Positions 44,560-54,121 are shown, counted from the stretch's first letter. The stretch is 64,000 nucleotides of DNA from Chloroflexi bacterium OLB14 (GCA_001567105.1 LMZR01000006.1:1-64000), one strand, 5' to 3'. Numbers and translations: made by a program. Notes: generated by a model from the sequence alone, not told the origin.

Positions 44560-45918
44560 TTAATTTTTAAGCATTTGATTTGCTGTATTGATGAAAGTGG
44601 TAGGCTCATTATTCTTTGAAGTGATAAACAGCAACCATAAAATAGTCAGCGGGGCAAATAATCTTCCATACGACCAAGGGAAAAAGTCAAAAGATGGGAG
44701 CATGAATTCGAGGAAGTATGCAAAGGCGAATATCAACCAATGATTTGGATTATCAATGCGTTTGAGTAAAAGTAAAAATGATAAGGATGTAAATATGCCG
44801 TGATGATCCCAAACGATGGGAGAGGCGAGGGTCATCAGAATAAATAAAGATGGAACGGCGTTTAATATTTTATTTTCTGGCGAAAAAGATTTTTGTTGAA
44901 TATTTTTATACATTACAAAAAGCGTTGTGGTGAGCAATAAAACTTTTAGAATCAAAACGATGATGCGCGTTTGCTCAATGTGTATGCCGAAGAAGGGATT
45001 TAGAAAACGCAAGAATGAATCAAATGATGTGTCGTGGAAATTTGTATCGGGGATTTGGGTGAGCAAAAAGGCGTTGTTGATGTAATCAAAATATGGAGAT
45101 GTGCCGTTGATGGCAATGGGGAATAATCCAATAAGAATAAAGGTGAAAGCAAACCATGCTAGCCATTTCCAATTAAATTCAAGTAGAAATGCTAAAACCA
45201 AAACTGCGGGTGATGTTTTGAGATGAACTGCAAGCGCGAGAGTCAATGCTGAAAGGAAATTGTTTTTAGGATAGGTTAATAGGCTGAGTAAAATCAAATC
45301 CATGACAAGTAGATTGACTTGTACAAAGCCTAAAGTTTTAAGTAATGGCACGTTGATGAGTAAAAATAAAATTGTTATAGCAACAGAAAGGTTTTGAGAA
45401 AAGTTGTAGCGTTGTAAGATTTGAATTAGTAGAAAGTAGAAAGTGGAAAGGGCGATGATGTTAAGAATCCACAAAACAGTTAAGACGCCTGAGTCACCAA
45501 GTGGGACGAGGAATTGAATCAGTGTCGCCCAAAGTGGGAGATATAAATATGTGTCGGGTAAGGTTTGTCCGTTGGCTAAGGCAGTGGCGGCTTCGAGGTA
45601 GTAGTGATAGTCACCATAACGGAAGCGTTCACGGAAAATGTTGAGGTAAACAAATAATACTAGGAAAAAGCCTGCTACTATCCAAACATTTTGTTGGTTG
45701 ATTTTTTCATTGGCAAGCAAATAGATTAACGAGCCAAACAATATCCAAGTTAAGGATGTGGAGGCAAGCGTGATTTCCAGGTTAGATAGGGGCCATTGCT
45801 GGATGAAGAGGTTAATGCCATCCATTCCATTGCGGAGGTAGATGACGATTAAACTAATAATAACCAAAATGGTTACAACAACCCAAATTTGAAAGGCGCG
45901 ATGTGTGGTTTGTTTCAT
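44560..45918 (-). CDS. GT87-like (DUF2029) polytopic glycosyltransferase
   Basis: A ~452-residue membrane protein with about 11 helices. Family features: RFRYGDYHYYLEAATALANGQTLPDTYLYLPLWATLIQFLVPLG (entry with the D-x-x-Y motif) and the HLKTSPAVLVLAFLL helix. This resembles GT87 polyprenyl-phosphate mannosyltransferases. The start at 45918 (MKQTTH) is preferred to the upstream one at 45945; neither has a good Shine-Dalgarno. It ends exactly where the next gene begins (44559/44560). Confidence 0.85.
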   Translation of the reverse strand: MKQTTHRAFQIWVVVTILVIISLIVIYLRNGMDGINLFIQQWPLSNLEITLASTSLTWILFGSLIYLLANEKINQQNVWIVAGFFLVLFVYLNIFRERFRYGDYHYYLEAATALANGQTLPDTYLYLPLWATLIQFLVPLGDSGVLTVLWILNIIALSTFYFLLIQILQRYNFSQNLSVAITILFLLINVPLLKTLGFVQVNLLVMDLILLSLLTYPKNNFLSALTLALAVHLKTSPAVLVLAFLLEFNWKWLAWFAFTFILIGLFPIAINGTSPYFDYINNAFLLTQIPDTNFHDTSFDSFLRFLNPFFGIHIEQTRIIVLILKVLLLTTTLFVMYKNIQQKSFSPENKILNAVPSLFILMTLASPIVWDHHGIFTSLSFLLLLKRIDNPNHWLIFAFAYFLEFMLPSFDFFPWSYGRLFAPLTILWLLFITSKNNEPTTFINTANQMLKN

Positions 45919-45967
45919 GGTGTAAGTATACAAGTAGATAAACAAACTTGTATACCTGTTTACCTTT

Positions 45968-48900
45968 TTACTTCATCAACTGTTCGACTCTGGATTCGCC
46001 CACAGAATAATATTTGGCTTGTGGGTGATGAACGACAATGGCGGCGGTGGATTGTTCGGGGATTAATTGTCCAGAAGAAGATAGGTTTAGCCCAAGTTCC
46101 GTTTCGGCGGCGGGTAATAATTTGAAAACTTTGAAATGATCTTCCAATTCGGGGATGGCGGGATAACCCCACGAATAACGCTTGCCTTGTTTTTCATCAA
46201 TGCCCAATTCCTTGCGGATGTGTTCATGTAAATAATTGGCTGTGGCTTCGGCGGCTTGAACGGAAAGCCCATGCGTAAAATGCGCTTCGGCATAGTCACC
46301 AGCGGCTTGCATTTTTTCTGTCTTTTTGGTGGCTTCTCGCCCTACGGTTACAACTTGTAAAGCAACCACATCCATTTGACCTGATTCAACGGAAGCATAA
46401 TAATCTGCTAAACATAAATGATCATCATGTGGTTGACGTGGCATACTAAAACGCGTCACTTCTTTTTTGCCTGTTACATCTTCGTAGATAATTAAGTCAT
46501 TGCCGTCCGATTGGCAGGGGAAGTATCCATACACGGCTTGAGGGATGAGCCATTTGAAGCGCATGGCATCTTTGGTCATTTTTTCAAGACGCGCATCAAA
46601 ATCGGCTTTGATTTTGATCCACGCTTCGCCATGTGCATTTTTTGCGCCCCAAGATAAACGATATAACTCGTTGATGTTGAGATGTTTCAAAACAATTTCA
46701 AGCGGCATATCTTTGACAACGCGTTGACCAAGTTTTTCGGGCAGAGCAATCGGCTTGGGCGTGATGGATGATCGTTGATTAGGATCAACTGTCGGCGCGG
46801 GTTGTGAGGCGCGTTCCATTTCCATGTGCGATTCTTGGCGAATCTTTTCCAATAATGCGGGACGTTTGGAATTATCAATCAGAATATCCATTGTTTCCAA
46901 ACCTTCAAAAGCATCTTTGCAATAGAAGACGCCAGATTCATAAAGTTCTTGATTGGATTCTGTTTGCAAAATGCGGCGACCAAAACGGCGATTAATTGCC
47001 GCGCCTCCAATTAGGACGGGGAAGTTAAGTTTGCGGCGATGAAGTTCGTTCACGATCAGCGGCATTTGTTTGGACGTGCTGACAAGCAAAGCAGAAAGAC
47101 CGATAGCAGTGGCTTTATTTTCTACGGCTTTGGTGATGATGGTTTCGGCGGGAACTTGTTTGCCTAAATCAACAACGGTATAACCATTGTTTGCCAAAAT
47201 TGTTTTGACGAGATTCTTTCCAATATCATGCACGTCACCATAAACAGTTGCGATGACAACCGTGCCTTTTGTTACGCCTTCCATTTTTTCAAGATAATTT
47301 TCAAGATGCGCAACTGTTTTCTTCATTACCTCGGCGGATTGCAACACAAAGGGCAGAATTAATTCGCCCGCGCCAAATTTATCACCGACTTCTTTCATGG
47401 CAGGAAGTAAAACATTGTTTAATGTGTGAACGGCAATTTCATGTTTGCTTGGTAATTGATTATTGGTTGTTAGTGATTCAAAAGTGGCTGGATCACGATA
47501 AATGATTTCATCAATATCGGCTTCAACGCCGTCTTTGAAGCGATGCACGATCTTCCAATGTAGTTTTTGTTCGGAGGTCATGCCCTCGGTTGGGTCGGCA
47601 ACTGTATCGGTGGAGATTTCAACATTTTCAAAGTGTTGAATGAATCTCTGAAGCGCATCTTCTCGGCGATTGAAAATTAAATCTTCGCACAGGTCGCGTT
47701 CTTCTTGGTCAATTTCAGCATAAGGCTTGACGTGTGCCGCATTGACGATTGCCATGTCCAAACCTGCTTGCACGCAGTGATATAACATGACGGAATTTAA
47801 CGCAGGGCGTGCTTGAGGAGCAAAACCAAAAGATAAATTGCTCACGCCTAGTGAAGTCATTACGCCTGGTAATTTTTCTTCGATGAGGCGAATACCTTCA
47901 ATCGTTTCTTTGGCAGAGTCTACAAATTCGGCATCACCTGTGGCAAGGGTGAACGTCAAATCGTCAAAAACCAAATCTTCGGCTTTGAGTCCATGCTCAT
48001 TGACGGCGATGTCGTAAATGCGTTGCGCTACTTCATATTTTCGTTGAGCAGTTTTTGCCATGCCTGCTTCGTCAATGGTTAAGCAAATCACAGCAGCGTT
48101 ATATTTTTTGGCAAGTGCAAAAACTTTATCGGCTTTAGCGCGACCTGCTTCAAGATGCGTGGAGTTAATCAAACAACGCCCTGGCGCAGTTTGTAAGGCG
48201 ATTTCTAAAACATCTAATTCGGTTGTATCAATCACTAATGGAACATCTACACCCATTTGTAATTTCTTAACAACATTACGCATTAACTCGGCTTCGTCTG
48301 GTCTTTCTGTGACGGCGCAGGAAATATCCAAAGCATGTGCGCCACCAGCAACTTGGTCACGGGCAATGTCTAAAATGCCATCATAATCTTCTTCGAGTAA
48401 AAATCTTTTAAATTTGCGCGAGCCTTGCGCGTTACATCTTTCGCCTAATAAAGTCGGAGCGGGATTTTGTTGCATGGCAATTGCCGACATGGCAGATGAA
48501 AGCTGAGGCGTAGATTGACGCGGTCGTTCGGGGTGAGGATAATTGTTCAGTTTTTCCACAAGCAATTTGAGGTGAGCAGGAGTCGTGCCGCAACATCCGC
48601 CCACGACAGAAATATTATGCTTGGTCACAAATTCATACATATCATTTGCAAACGGCTCGGGCTCCAGCGGATAAACAGCCTGACCATCTACATTGAGCGG
48701 AAGCCCCGCGTTTGGAATACATGAAATTGGCAAAGCAGAATTTTCACCAAGAAAACGAATCGGTTCGCGCATGTGTTCAGGTCCAGTGGAGCAATTGAGT
48801 CCAAACACATCAATGCCCATGCCTTCAAGAATTGTGAGAGAGGCATTGATATCAGTGCCGAGCAACATACGCCCAGTCGTATCTAATGTCACTTGCGCTT

Positions 48901-49501
48901 GAATGGGCAAATAAATTTGTGTTTCTTCAAAGGCTTGATGAATGCCCGTGATAGCGGCTTTGACTTCGAGGATATCTTGTGACGTTTCGATTAACAAAAC
49001 ATCTACACCGCCTCTTATTAGACCGACAGCCTGTTCCCGAAATACGTCAATCAATTCATCGTATTTGACGTTTGAAAGTTCGGGGTCATTGGTAGATGGC
49101 AATTTACCTGATGGTCCAATAGAGCCAGCCACGAATCTGGGCTGACCAGTTTTCTGAGCATATTCATCCGCGAGCCTTTTTGCTAATGATGCGGCGGCGA
49201 TATTAATTTCAAGAATGCGATCTTGAAGTTGATATTCAACCATGGTTAAACGATTGGAGCGGAAGGTATCTGTTTCAAGTACATCCACACCAACATCTAA
49301 AAATGAGCGATGAACTTTTTCTACGGCTTCGGGATATGAAATGACGAGATAATCATTACATCCGTTGTATTGCTCACCGCCAAAATGCTCGGCGGTGAGG
49401 TTTTGCAGTTGCAGGCTCGTTCCCATCGCGCCATCGAAGACGAGTACTTTCTTTTCGAGGGCATCGAGGTATGAGCGGTTTGTGTATTTGCGTTTGGTCA
49501 T
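45968..49501 (-). CDS. metH: Cobalamin-dependent methionine synthase
   Basis: A 1177-residue enzyme transferring methyl from 5-methyl-THF to homocysteine via B12. Domains in order: Hcy-binding (~10-330) with DGAMGTSLQ, FGLNCSTGP and GGCCGTTPAHL zinc Cys; pterin-binding (~350-620) with LGERCNAQGSRKFK; cap and B12-binding (~650-890) with the axial-His motif GDVHDIGKN; AdoMet reactivation domain (~920-1170). It is complete. The SAM-I riboswitch at ~50011-50160, followed by a 100-residue ORF, lies upstream, so expression should fall when SAM is high. Confidence 0.97.
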   Translation of the reverse strand: MTKRKYTNRSYLDALEKKVLVFDGAMGTSLQLQNLTAEHFGGEQYNGCNDYLVISYPEAVEKVHRSFLDVGVDVLETDTFRSNRLTMVEYQLQDRILEINIAAASLAKRLADEYAQKTGQPRFVAGSIGPSGKLPSTNDPELSNVKYDELIDVFREQAVGLIRGGVDVLLIETSQDILEVKAAITGIHQAFEETQIYLPIQAQVTLDTTGRMLLGTDINASLTILEGMGIDVFGLNCSTGPEHMREPIRFLGENSALPISCIPNAGLPLNVDGQAVYPLEPEPFANDMYEFVTKHNISVVGGCCGTTPAHLKLLVEKLNNYPHPERPRQSTPQLSSAMSAIAMQQNPAPTLLGERCNAQGSRKFKRFLLEEDYDGILDIARDQVAGGAHALDISCAVTERPDEAELMRNVVKKLQMGVDVPLVIDTTELDVLEIALQTAPGRCLINSTHLEAGRAKADKVFALAKKYNAAVICLTIDEAGMAKTAQRKYEVAQRIYDIAVNEHGLKAEDLVFDDLTFTLATGDAEFVDSAKETIEGIRLIEEKLPGVMTSLGVSNLSFGFAPQARPALNSVMLYHCVQAGLDMAIVNAAHVKPYAEIDQEERDLCEDLIFNRREDALQRFIQHFENVEISTDTVADPTEGMTSEQKLHWKIVHRFKDGVEADIDEIIYRDPATFESLTTNNQLPSKHEIAVHTLNNVLLPAMKEVGDKFGAGELILPFVLQSAEVMKKTVAHLENYLEKMEGVTKGTVVIATVYGDVHDIGKNLVKTILANNGYTVVDLGKQVPAETIITKAVENKATAIGLSALLVSTSKQMPLIVNELHRRKLNFPVLIGGAAINRRFGRRILQTESNQELYESGVFYCKDAFEGLETMDILIDNSKRPALLEKIRQESHMEMERASQPAPTVDPNQRSSITPKPIALPEKLGQRVVKDMPLEIVLKHLNINELYRLSWGAKNAHGEAWIKIKADFDARLEKMTKDAMRFKWLIPQAVYGYFPCQSDGNDLIIYEDVTGKKEVTRFSMPRQPHDDHLCLADYYASVESGQMDVVALQVVTVGREATKKTEKMQAAGDYAEAHFTHGLSVQAAEATANYLHEHIRKELGIDEKQGKRYSWGYPAIPELEDHFKVFKLLPAAETELGLNLSSSGQLIPEQSTAAIVVHHPQAKYYSVGESRVEQLMK

Positions 49502-49600
49502 TTATTTTTCCTTCTTAATTATCAACGATAATTTTGTTTATTTTCTTTTATAAAATTAATTTTATTCTCTTCCATTGTTCGGTGCGGGATAAATTCCGTT

Positions 49601-49636
49601 CAGACTTCCAAAGTCTTTGAGACTTCGGAAGTCTTG
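49601..49636. repeat. Family C palindrome between metH and the 100-aa gene
   Basis: CAGACTTCCAAAGTCTTTGAG, then GACTTCGGAAGTC. Intergenic. Confidence 0.6.
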
Positions 49637-49642
49637 CTTAAC

Positions 49643-49945
49643 TTATGCCCAACTATCTATCTCTTTTTCAAAACCAATCTTATTCTTTTCCAACCATTGT
49701 TTGATTTCGAAATAGCTTTGAAAATTTTCCGCGAGCCATGCAATCAACGTATCTGTATTTTGATTTGAAACCCAAAACAATTTATCCATTTCATTGACTG
49801 TCAAAATGTAAGCAATGTCATTTCCAAAAGTGTTTTGTGCATCTTCGCTGAAGTCATAATACTCTACTTTGAGTTGATTATTATCCAACCAAATCCATGT
49901 GACGGTTTTGTTGAGTCCGCCGTTGAGTTTTATTTTTGCAGTCAT
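49643..49945 (-). CDS. Small hypothetical protein between SAM riboswitch and metH
   Basis: A 100-residue protein with no signal peptide. Acidic C-terminus (YFEIKQWLEKNKIGFEKEIDSWA) and an N-terminal beta-rich half (TAKIKLNGGLNKTVTWIW). No family recognised. It is the first gene after the SAM-I riboswitch and ends ~140 bp before metH. It may be controlled by SAM together with metH, or may have been inserted in the operon; a palindromic repeat lies on either side. Confidence 0.65.
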   Translation of the reverse strand: MTAKIKLNGGLNKTVTWIWLDNNQLKVEYYDFSEDAQNTFGNDIAYILTVNEMDKLFWVSNQNTDTLIAWLAENFQSYFEIKQWLEKNKIGFEKEIDSWA

Positions 49946-49955
49946 AGTTTATCTG

Positions 49956-50003
49956 TTGGTCTCGATACGGACGAGAAAAGCATTCGTCCTACTCGACCAA
50001 CGG
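49956..50003. repeat. Family A palindrome
   Basis: TTGGTCTCGATACGGACGA and TCGTCCTACTCGACCAA arms. Lies between the SAM riboswitch terminator and the 100-aa gene. Confidence 0.75.
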
Positions 50004-50010
50004 GGTTTAT

Positions 50011-50160
50011 ACAACAAAAAACCTCTCAGTCATAATGAGAGGCGACATGATTTTCATATCATCTCTCATCTGTCAATTGAAAAATCAATTGCCGAAGTTG
50101 GCACCGCTTGAACGGTTGCCGAGGTTTCAAAGGGTCGGTCCCTCCGCCTCTCTGGATGAG
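50011..50160 (-). promoter_or_regulatory. SAM-I (S-box) riboswitch with intrinsic terminator
   Basis: Minus-strand aptamer with conserved blocks AGAGAGGCGGAGGGAC, CCCTTTGAAACCTCGGCAACC (first 20 bases match the consensus GGAGGGACxGxCCC…CCGGCAACC), GGTGCCAA and P1 strands CTCATC/GATGAG (50155-50160 and ~50065-50070). A terminator hairpin CCTCTCA…TGAGAGG with T-run follows (50011-50042). It should shut off the 100-aa gene and metH when SAM is abundant. Confidence 0.93.
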
Positions 50161-50231
50161 TACAGAACTAAATTGTTTACGTTTTATATCATAAGGCTTA
50201 TGGATTTGTCAATTTGATAAGTAACGTTTTT

Positions 50232-50285
50232 TACCACAGAGAAAAAAAGAATCTCCGTGTTCTTTGTGTGCTCTGTAGTGAAATA
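50232..50285. repeat. CACAGAG-type inverted repeat (family F)
   Basis: TTACCACAGAGAAAAAAAGA with CTCTGTAGTGAAA partner; intergenic between riboswitch start and fdhD end. Confidence 0.55.
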
Positions 50286-50288
50286 TTT

Positions 50289-51140
50289 TTAGATGTTTTC
50301 AGCAACAGATTTAGCAGTTTTAATTCTTTCAATGCCTGTATAAATATTGAAGCGTCTATCGCGTAAAAACCCAATCAAGGTGATTCCAAATCTTTCAGCG
50401 ACATCTACTGCTAAACTACTTGGCGCAGAGACTGCGCAAAAGATTGGTATGCCTGCTGTGTAACTTTTTTGTAGTAATTCATAACTGGCTCTACCGCTGA
50501 CTAATAAAATTTTGTTATGAAATGGCAGTTGGTTATTCATCACGCCCCAGCCAATTAATTTATCTAACGCATTATGTCTGCCAACATCTTCGCGGACTGC
50601 TAATAAATTTCCATCTAAATCAAATAATGCGGCGGCGTGAAGTCCGCCAGTGGATTCGAATAAATCTTGAGATTGGCGAAGTTTGTCAGGTAGTGATGTG
50701 ATTAATGAAGAATCAACAACAGGTCCAGATGGAATGGCAGGGATGTTGCGTTCGCTTAAGTCATCAAGCATGGTTGTGCCACACACGCCACAAGCACTGT
50801 TGGTGAGAAAATGCCGTTCGAATTGATGAAGATGAGGTAAAGAATCAACTATCAACTGGACTCGAAGCGAATTGTATTCCTGTTGTTTATCATCCACGCA
50901 ATAAGTCATGTTTGTAAAATCAAATTTACTATGAATGATTCCTTCATTAAATAAAAATCCAGCGGCGAGGTCATAATCATTGCCTGGCGTGCGCATGGTG
51001 ATGGTAAGCGTTTTTTGCTCATCGCCAGCGCGCAATAAAATTTCTAAAGGCTCTTCGGTAGCAAGTGAATCTTTTTTACGTGTGATGTGATTATTTTCTA
51101 CCGCCCAGATGGTTGGTTTTTTTTTGTTGAAGCGAGTCAT
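50289..51140 (-). CDS. fdhD: Formate dehydrogenase accessory sulfurtransferase FdhD
   Basis: A ~283-residue protein from the ATG at 51140. It carries the CGVCG loop (SACGVCGTTM, ~115-120) with the catalytic Cys pair that delivers sulfur to the molybdenum cofactor of formate dehydrogenase. Other family signatures are RTPGNDYDLAAGFLFNEGII and REDVGRHNALDKLIGW. It sits next to the fdh genes on the same strand. A TTG four codons upstream (51152) is a possible alternative start. Confidence 0.95.
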   Translation of the reverse strand: MTRFNKKKPTIWAVENNHITRKKDSLATEEPLEILLRAGDEQKTLTITMRTPGNDYDLAAGFLFNEGIIHSKFDFTNMTYCVDDKQQEYNSLRVQLIVDSLPHLHQFERHFLTNSACGVCGTTMLDDLSERNIPAIPSGPVVDSSLITSLPDKLRQSQDLFESTGGLHAAALFDLDGNLLAVREDVGRHNALDKLIGWGVMNNQLPFHNKILLVSGRASYELLQKSYTAGIPIFCAVSAPSSLAVDVAERFGITLIGFLRDRRFNIYTGIERIKTAKSVAENI

Positions 51141-51150
51141 AATCTCTTTC

Positions 51151-51184
51151 AAGACCTGACAGGTTTTTTAAACCTGTCAGGTCT
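51151..51184 (-). terminator. Perfect palindrome, likely terminator after fdhA
   Basis: AAGACCTGACAGGTTTT / AAACCTGTCAGGTCT (family C-like), 3 bp past the fdhA stop at 51188, but with weak T-run on the minus strand. Confidence 0.5.
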
Positions 51185-51187
51185 GTG

Positions 51188-53263
51188 TTACATTGGCTCC
51201 ACGCGCACAGTGCAAACTTTTAATTCAGCAGTGTGTGTGTTGGGATCATACCCCGAACCTGTCAGCATGTTCACTGGTGTTTCAGCAAAACTAAAACTGG
51301 CGAAGACTGTGCCTTTTGGAGAACGTGGCGTAGCTTTGACTTTGATTTTCACTTCACCACGGCGGCTTGTAACTTTTGCCCAGCCTCCATCAGTTAATCC
51401 CCACTTTTGAACATTTTCAGGATGCACTTCAAGATATTCTTCTGGAGCAAGATATTCAATACCAGCCGAGCGACCTGTTTGTGTGCGCGTGTGATAGGTT
51501 TGTAAACGTCTGCCAGTAGTTAACCATACAGGATATTCATCATCTACAACTTCGGCGGGATCGCGATAACCGATGACTTTGAAGATTCCTTTGCCACTGA
51601 TGAATCCATCTTCATGCAAACGTGGCGTGCCTGGATGACCTTTATATGGAACGGGCCATTGATATTGACCATCGTCAATCATGTCCCAATCAATGCCTGC
51701 GTAGATGGTTGTAACACTGCACAATTCATTAAATATTTCTTTTGGTGAATCATATTCAAAGCCAGGGATGCTCATAGCATTGGCTAACATGCTCAAAATT
51801 TCCCAATCGGGTTTGGCTTCTCCAACAGGTGTTACAGCCGCGCGCACACGTTGCACGCGCCGTTCTGTATTAACTAATGTGCCATCGGTTTCGCCCCATG
51901 CCGTAGCAGGTAAAACAACATCAGCCATTTCAGCAGTTTCGGTTAAGAATATATCAATCACCACTAAATGATCTAATTGTTTTAAGGCATGTTCAGTGTG
52001 TTCGCGGTCAGGGTCAGAGACCAACGTATTTTCGCCATCAATCAACATGGCATGAATACCATCGCCACATCTGTCTAAAGCAGTGACTTTTGTAATGCCA
52101 CGTTCAGCATCCAATTTGCGACCATATAATTTTTCAAACTTTTCTTTATTTTCTGGTTTGCCAACATTTTGATAACCAGGATAATCACTGGGAGCCGCAC
52201 CCGCATCACCTGCACCTTGAATATTATTTTGTCCGCGTAATGGATTAATGCCACAACCTTCACGACCAAGATGCCCAGTCATCAATGCTAGATTACTCAG
52301 ACTTTGAACATTATCTACACCGCAGATGTGTTCTGTAATTCCGAGCGTGTAATAGATGGAGGCTTTATCTGCGCTTCCATACATGATTGCGGCTGATTCT
52401 ATATCTTTAGCGGGTACTCCCGTGATGCTTGATGCCCATTCGGGCGTGAATTGTTTAACGTGTTCGATGTATTCTTCAATGCCTGTGGTTCGTTCAGCCA
52501 CAAATTTGTGATCAATTAAATTTTCACGCACAATCACATGCGCCATGCCAAGCAATAAGGCAACATCAGTGCCGACTCGTAAGGGTAAATATAAATCGGC
52601 TAACTCTGCCAGCTTGATATAACGTGGGTCAGCAACGATCAACTTCGAGCCGCGAGCGAGCGCTTTCTTCATCCTTGTAGCGGCAACAGGATGTGCTTCC
52701 GTCATATTTGTGCCGATGCAAAATATACATCCGCTTTTTCAAGATCGGATAATGGATTTGACATTGCACCACGTCCTAGTGTTGTCGCTAGACCAGCGAC
52801 AGTAGGAGCGTGTCAGGCACGCGAGCAGTTATCTATGTTGTGAGTGCCGAAGCCCGCGCGGATAAATTTTTTGCATTAAGTAATCGGCTTCGGTGGGAGT
52901 TCGTCCGCTGGCTACGCCGTAAATGGCTTCGCGCCCGTACGTTTTCATAACTTTATGAAATCCATCAGCGGCGACTTGAATCGCTTCTTCCCAAGTGGTT
53001 TCATGCAGTTTGCCATCTTCACGACGCACTAAAGGTTTCTTCAATCTGTCAGGGTGATGGACGTAGTCATAAGCAAATTGTCCCTTCACGCATAAAGCAC
53101 CGAGATTGGCGGGTCCATCCATTGCAGGTTGAATACCGATGATGCGATTGTCTTTCGATAATATATCTACCGCACAGCCGACACCACAATACCCACAAAT
53201 GGAACGAGTCTTTTTCACGCCGAGGTCAATGAGTGGTAACTCACGAATGTCTTGCATTGTCAT
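51188..53263 (-). CDS. fdhA: Formate dehydrogenase catalytic subunit, probable selenoprotein (two frameshifts in this sequence)
   Basis: Joining three frames gives a ~691-residue molybdopterin oxidoreductase. Frame 1 carries the [4Fe-4S] motif ICGYCGVGC (Cys23, 26, 30). Removing one base from the T6 run at 52867-52872 gives FIRAGFGTHNIDNCSRA, then UGA (52813-52815), then HAPTVAGLATTLGRG. Restoring one base in the A4 run at 52720-52723 continues as IGTNMTEAHPVAATR. The UGA is codon 150, at the Sec/Cys position of FdhA, and a SECIS hairpin follows. The MoCo domains (LRGQNNIQGAGDAG, TWGETDGTLVN…RRVQRVR, TGRRLQTYHTRT) are intact to 51188. It oxidises formate to CO2 and passes electrons to the FeS and NuoEF-like subunits upstream. 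Confidence 0.9.
52783..52815 (-). promoter_or_regulatory. SECIS element of fdhA
   Basis: UGA is followed by 18 nt, then apical loop GGTCT flanked by perfect stem TGTCGCT / AGCGACA (52783-52801). The loop and the 18-nt spacing equal those in E. coli fdhF. Strong support for UGA decoding. Confidence 0.85.
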
Positions 53264-53289
53264 AGGATTTAATCCTTTCTTGTATTAAC

Positions 53290-53372
53290 ATTTTTAAACA
53301 CGAAGGACACCAAGTACACAAAGGGGAAGTCTTAAGGTTTTTCCTTAGTGACCGTTGTGTCCTTGGTGTTTA
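53290..53372. repeat. Inverted repeat related to family F
   Basis: AAACACGAAGGACACCAAG and CTTGGTGTTT arms; between fdhA and the FeS subunit gene. Confidence 0.55.
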
Positions 53373-54023
53373 AGCATTTCTTATTGCCTTCTTATCACCC
53401 AACGCGCCAGTGGGACAAGTCTGCACGCATTGACCACAGAAAGTGCAAGCAGAATCTTTGAGGAAGCCGTTGAACTCCGTTGTGATTTGGGTATGGAATC
53501 CGCGATTCATTACGCTGATAGCATAATCACCTTCTTGTTCGGCGCACACGCGCACGCAACGATAACATGAAATACATAAATCATAATCACGGAGCAAGAA
53601 TGGATTGTTATCATCTAACCTACTATGACCAGATTGTGCGCCTTGAAAACGTCCATTGTTAGCATCGTATTTATCAACGAGAATAGTTAATTCTTGCGAG
53701 GCGATACTTCTTAATGGAGTCACTTCTAATTCACGGTTTTCTGAAACAACCATTTCTAATAACGTCTTGCGGAATTTTTCAATGCGTTCGTTGCTGGTAG
53801 TTACTTCCATGCCTGCGGTGGCGGCGGTAGTGCACGAAGCGACTGGATTCTTCATTCCTTTAATATCTACAACGCATAAACGACAAGACCCAAAAGGCTT
53901 GAGGCGTGGGTCATAGCACAAGGTTGGGATAAATGTATCCTGCCGAGTTGCGATTTCGTAAATCGTTTCACCTTGTGTGAACGAAACTTCTTTGCCGTCT
54001 AGGATGATTGTGTTATCAGTCAT
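53370..54023 (-). CDS. Iron-sulfur subunit of formate dehydrogenase (HoxU/NuoG-N-like)
   Basis: A 217-residue protein. A [2Fe-2S] ferredoxin domain at ~1-80 has CYDPRLKPFGSCRLCVVDI and a later Cys (SCTTA). The His-Cys [4Fe-4S] segment follows (~95-130, no clear His). Two [4Fe-4S] ferredoxin motifs are present: CISCYRCVRVCAEQ and CTFCGQCVQTCPTGA. In many Fdh these domains are fused N-terminally to FdhA; here they are a separate gene. It would carry electrons between FdhA and the NuoF-like subunit. Confidence 0.92.
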   Translation of the reverse strand: MTDNTIILDGKEVSFTQGETIYEIATRQDTFIPTLCYDPRLKPFGSCRLCVVDIKGMKNPVASCTTAATAGMEVTTSNERIEKFRKTLLEMVVSENRELEVTPLRSIASQELTILVDKYDANNGRFQGAQSGHSRLDDNNPFLLRDYDLCISCYRCVRVCAEQEGDYAISVMNRGFHTQITTEFNGFLKDSACTFCGQCVQTCPTGALGDKKAIRNA

Positions 54024-54046
54024 AAGTTATCTCTTTTCAAAACATC

Positions 54047-54121
54047 TTTCACCACAGAGCGCACAGAGAACACAGAGATTCTTTTTGTTCTTCTCTGTGT
54101 TCTCAGTGGTCTCCGTGGTGA
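54047..54121. repeat. CACAGAG-type inverted repeat overlapping the end of the NuoEF gene
   Basis: CACCACAGAGCGCACAGAG and CTCTGTGTTCTCAGTGG arms. The repeat supplies the last codons (HHGDH-stop) of the gene ending at 54103. Confidence 0.7.

Noticed and set aside
51188..52705. Start of the FdhA C-terminal part as an independent gene
   Set aside because: It joins the N-terminal piece through two homopolymer indels and a Sec codon; the parts together match one FdhA.
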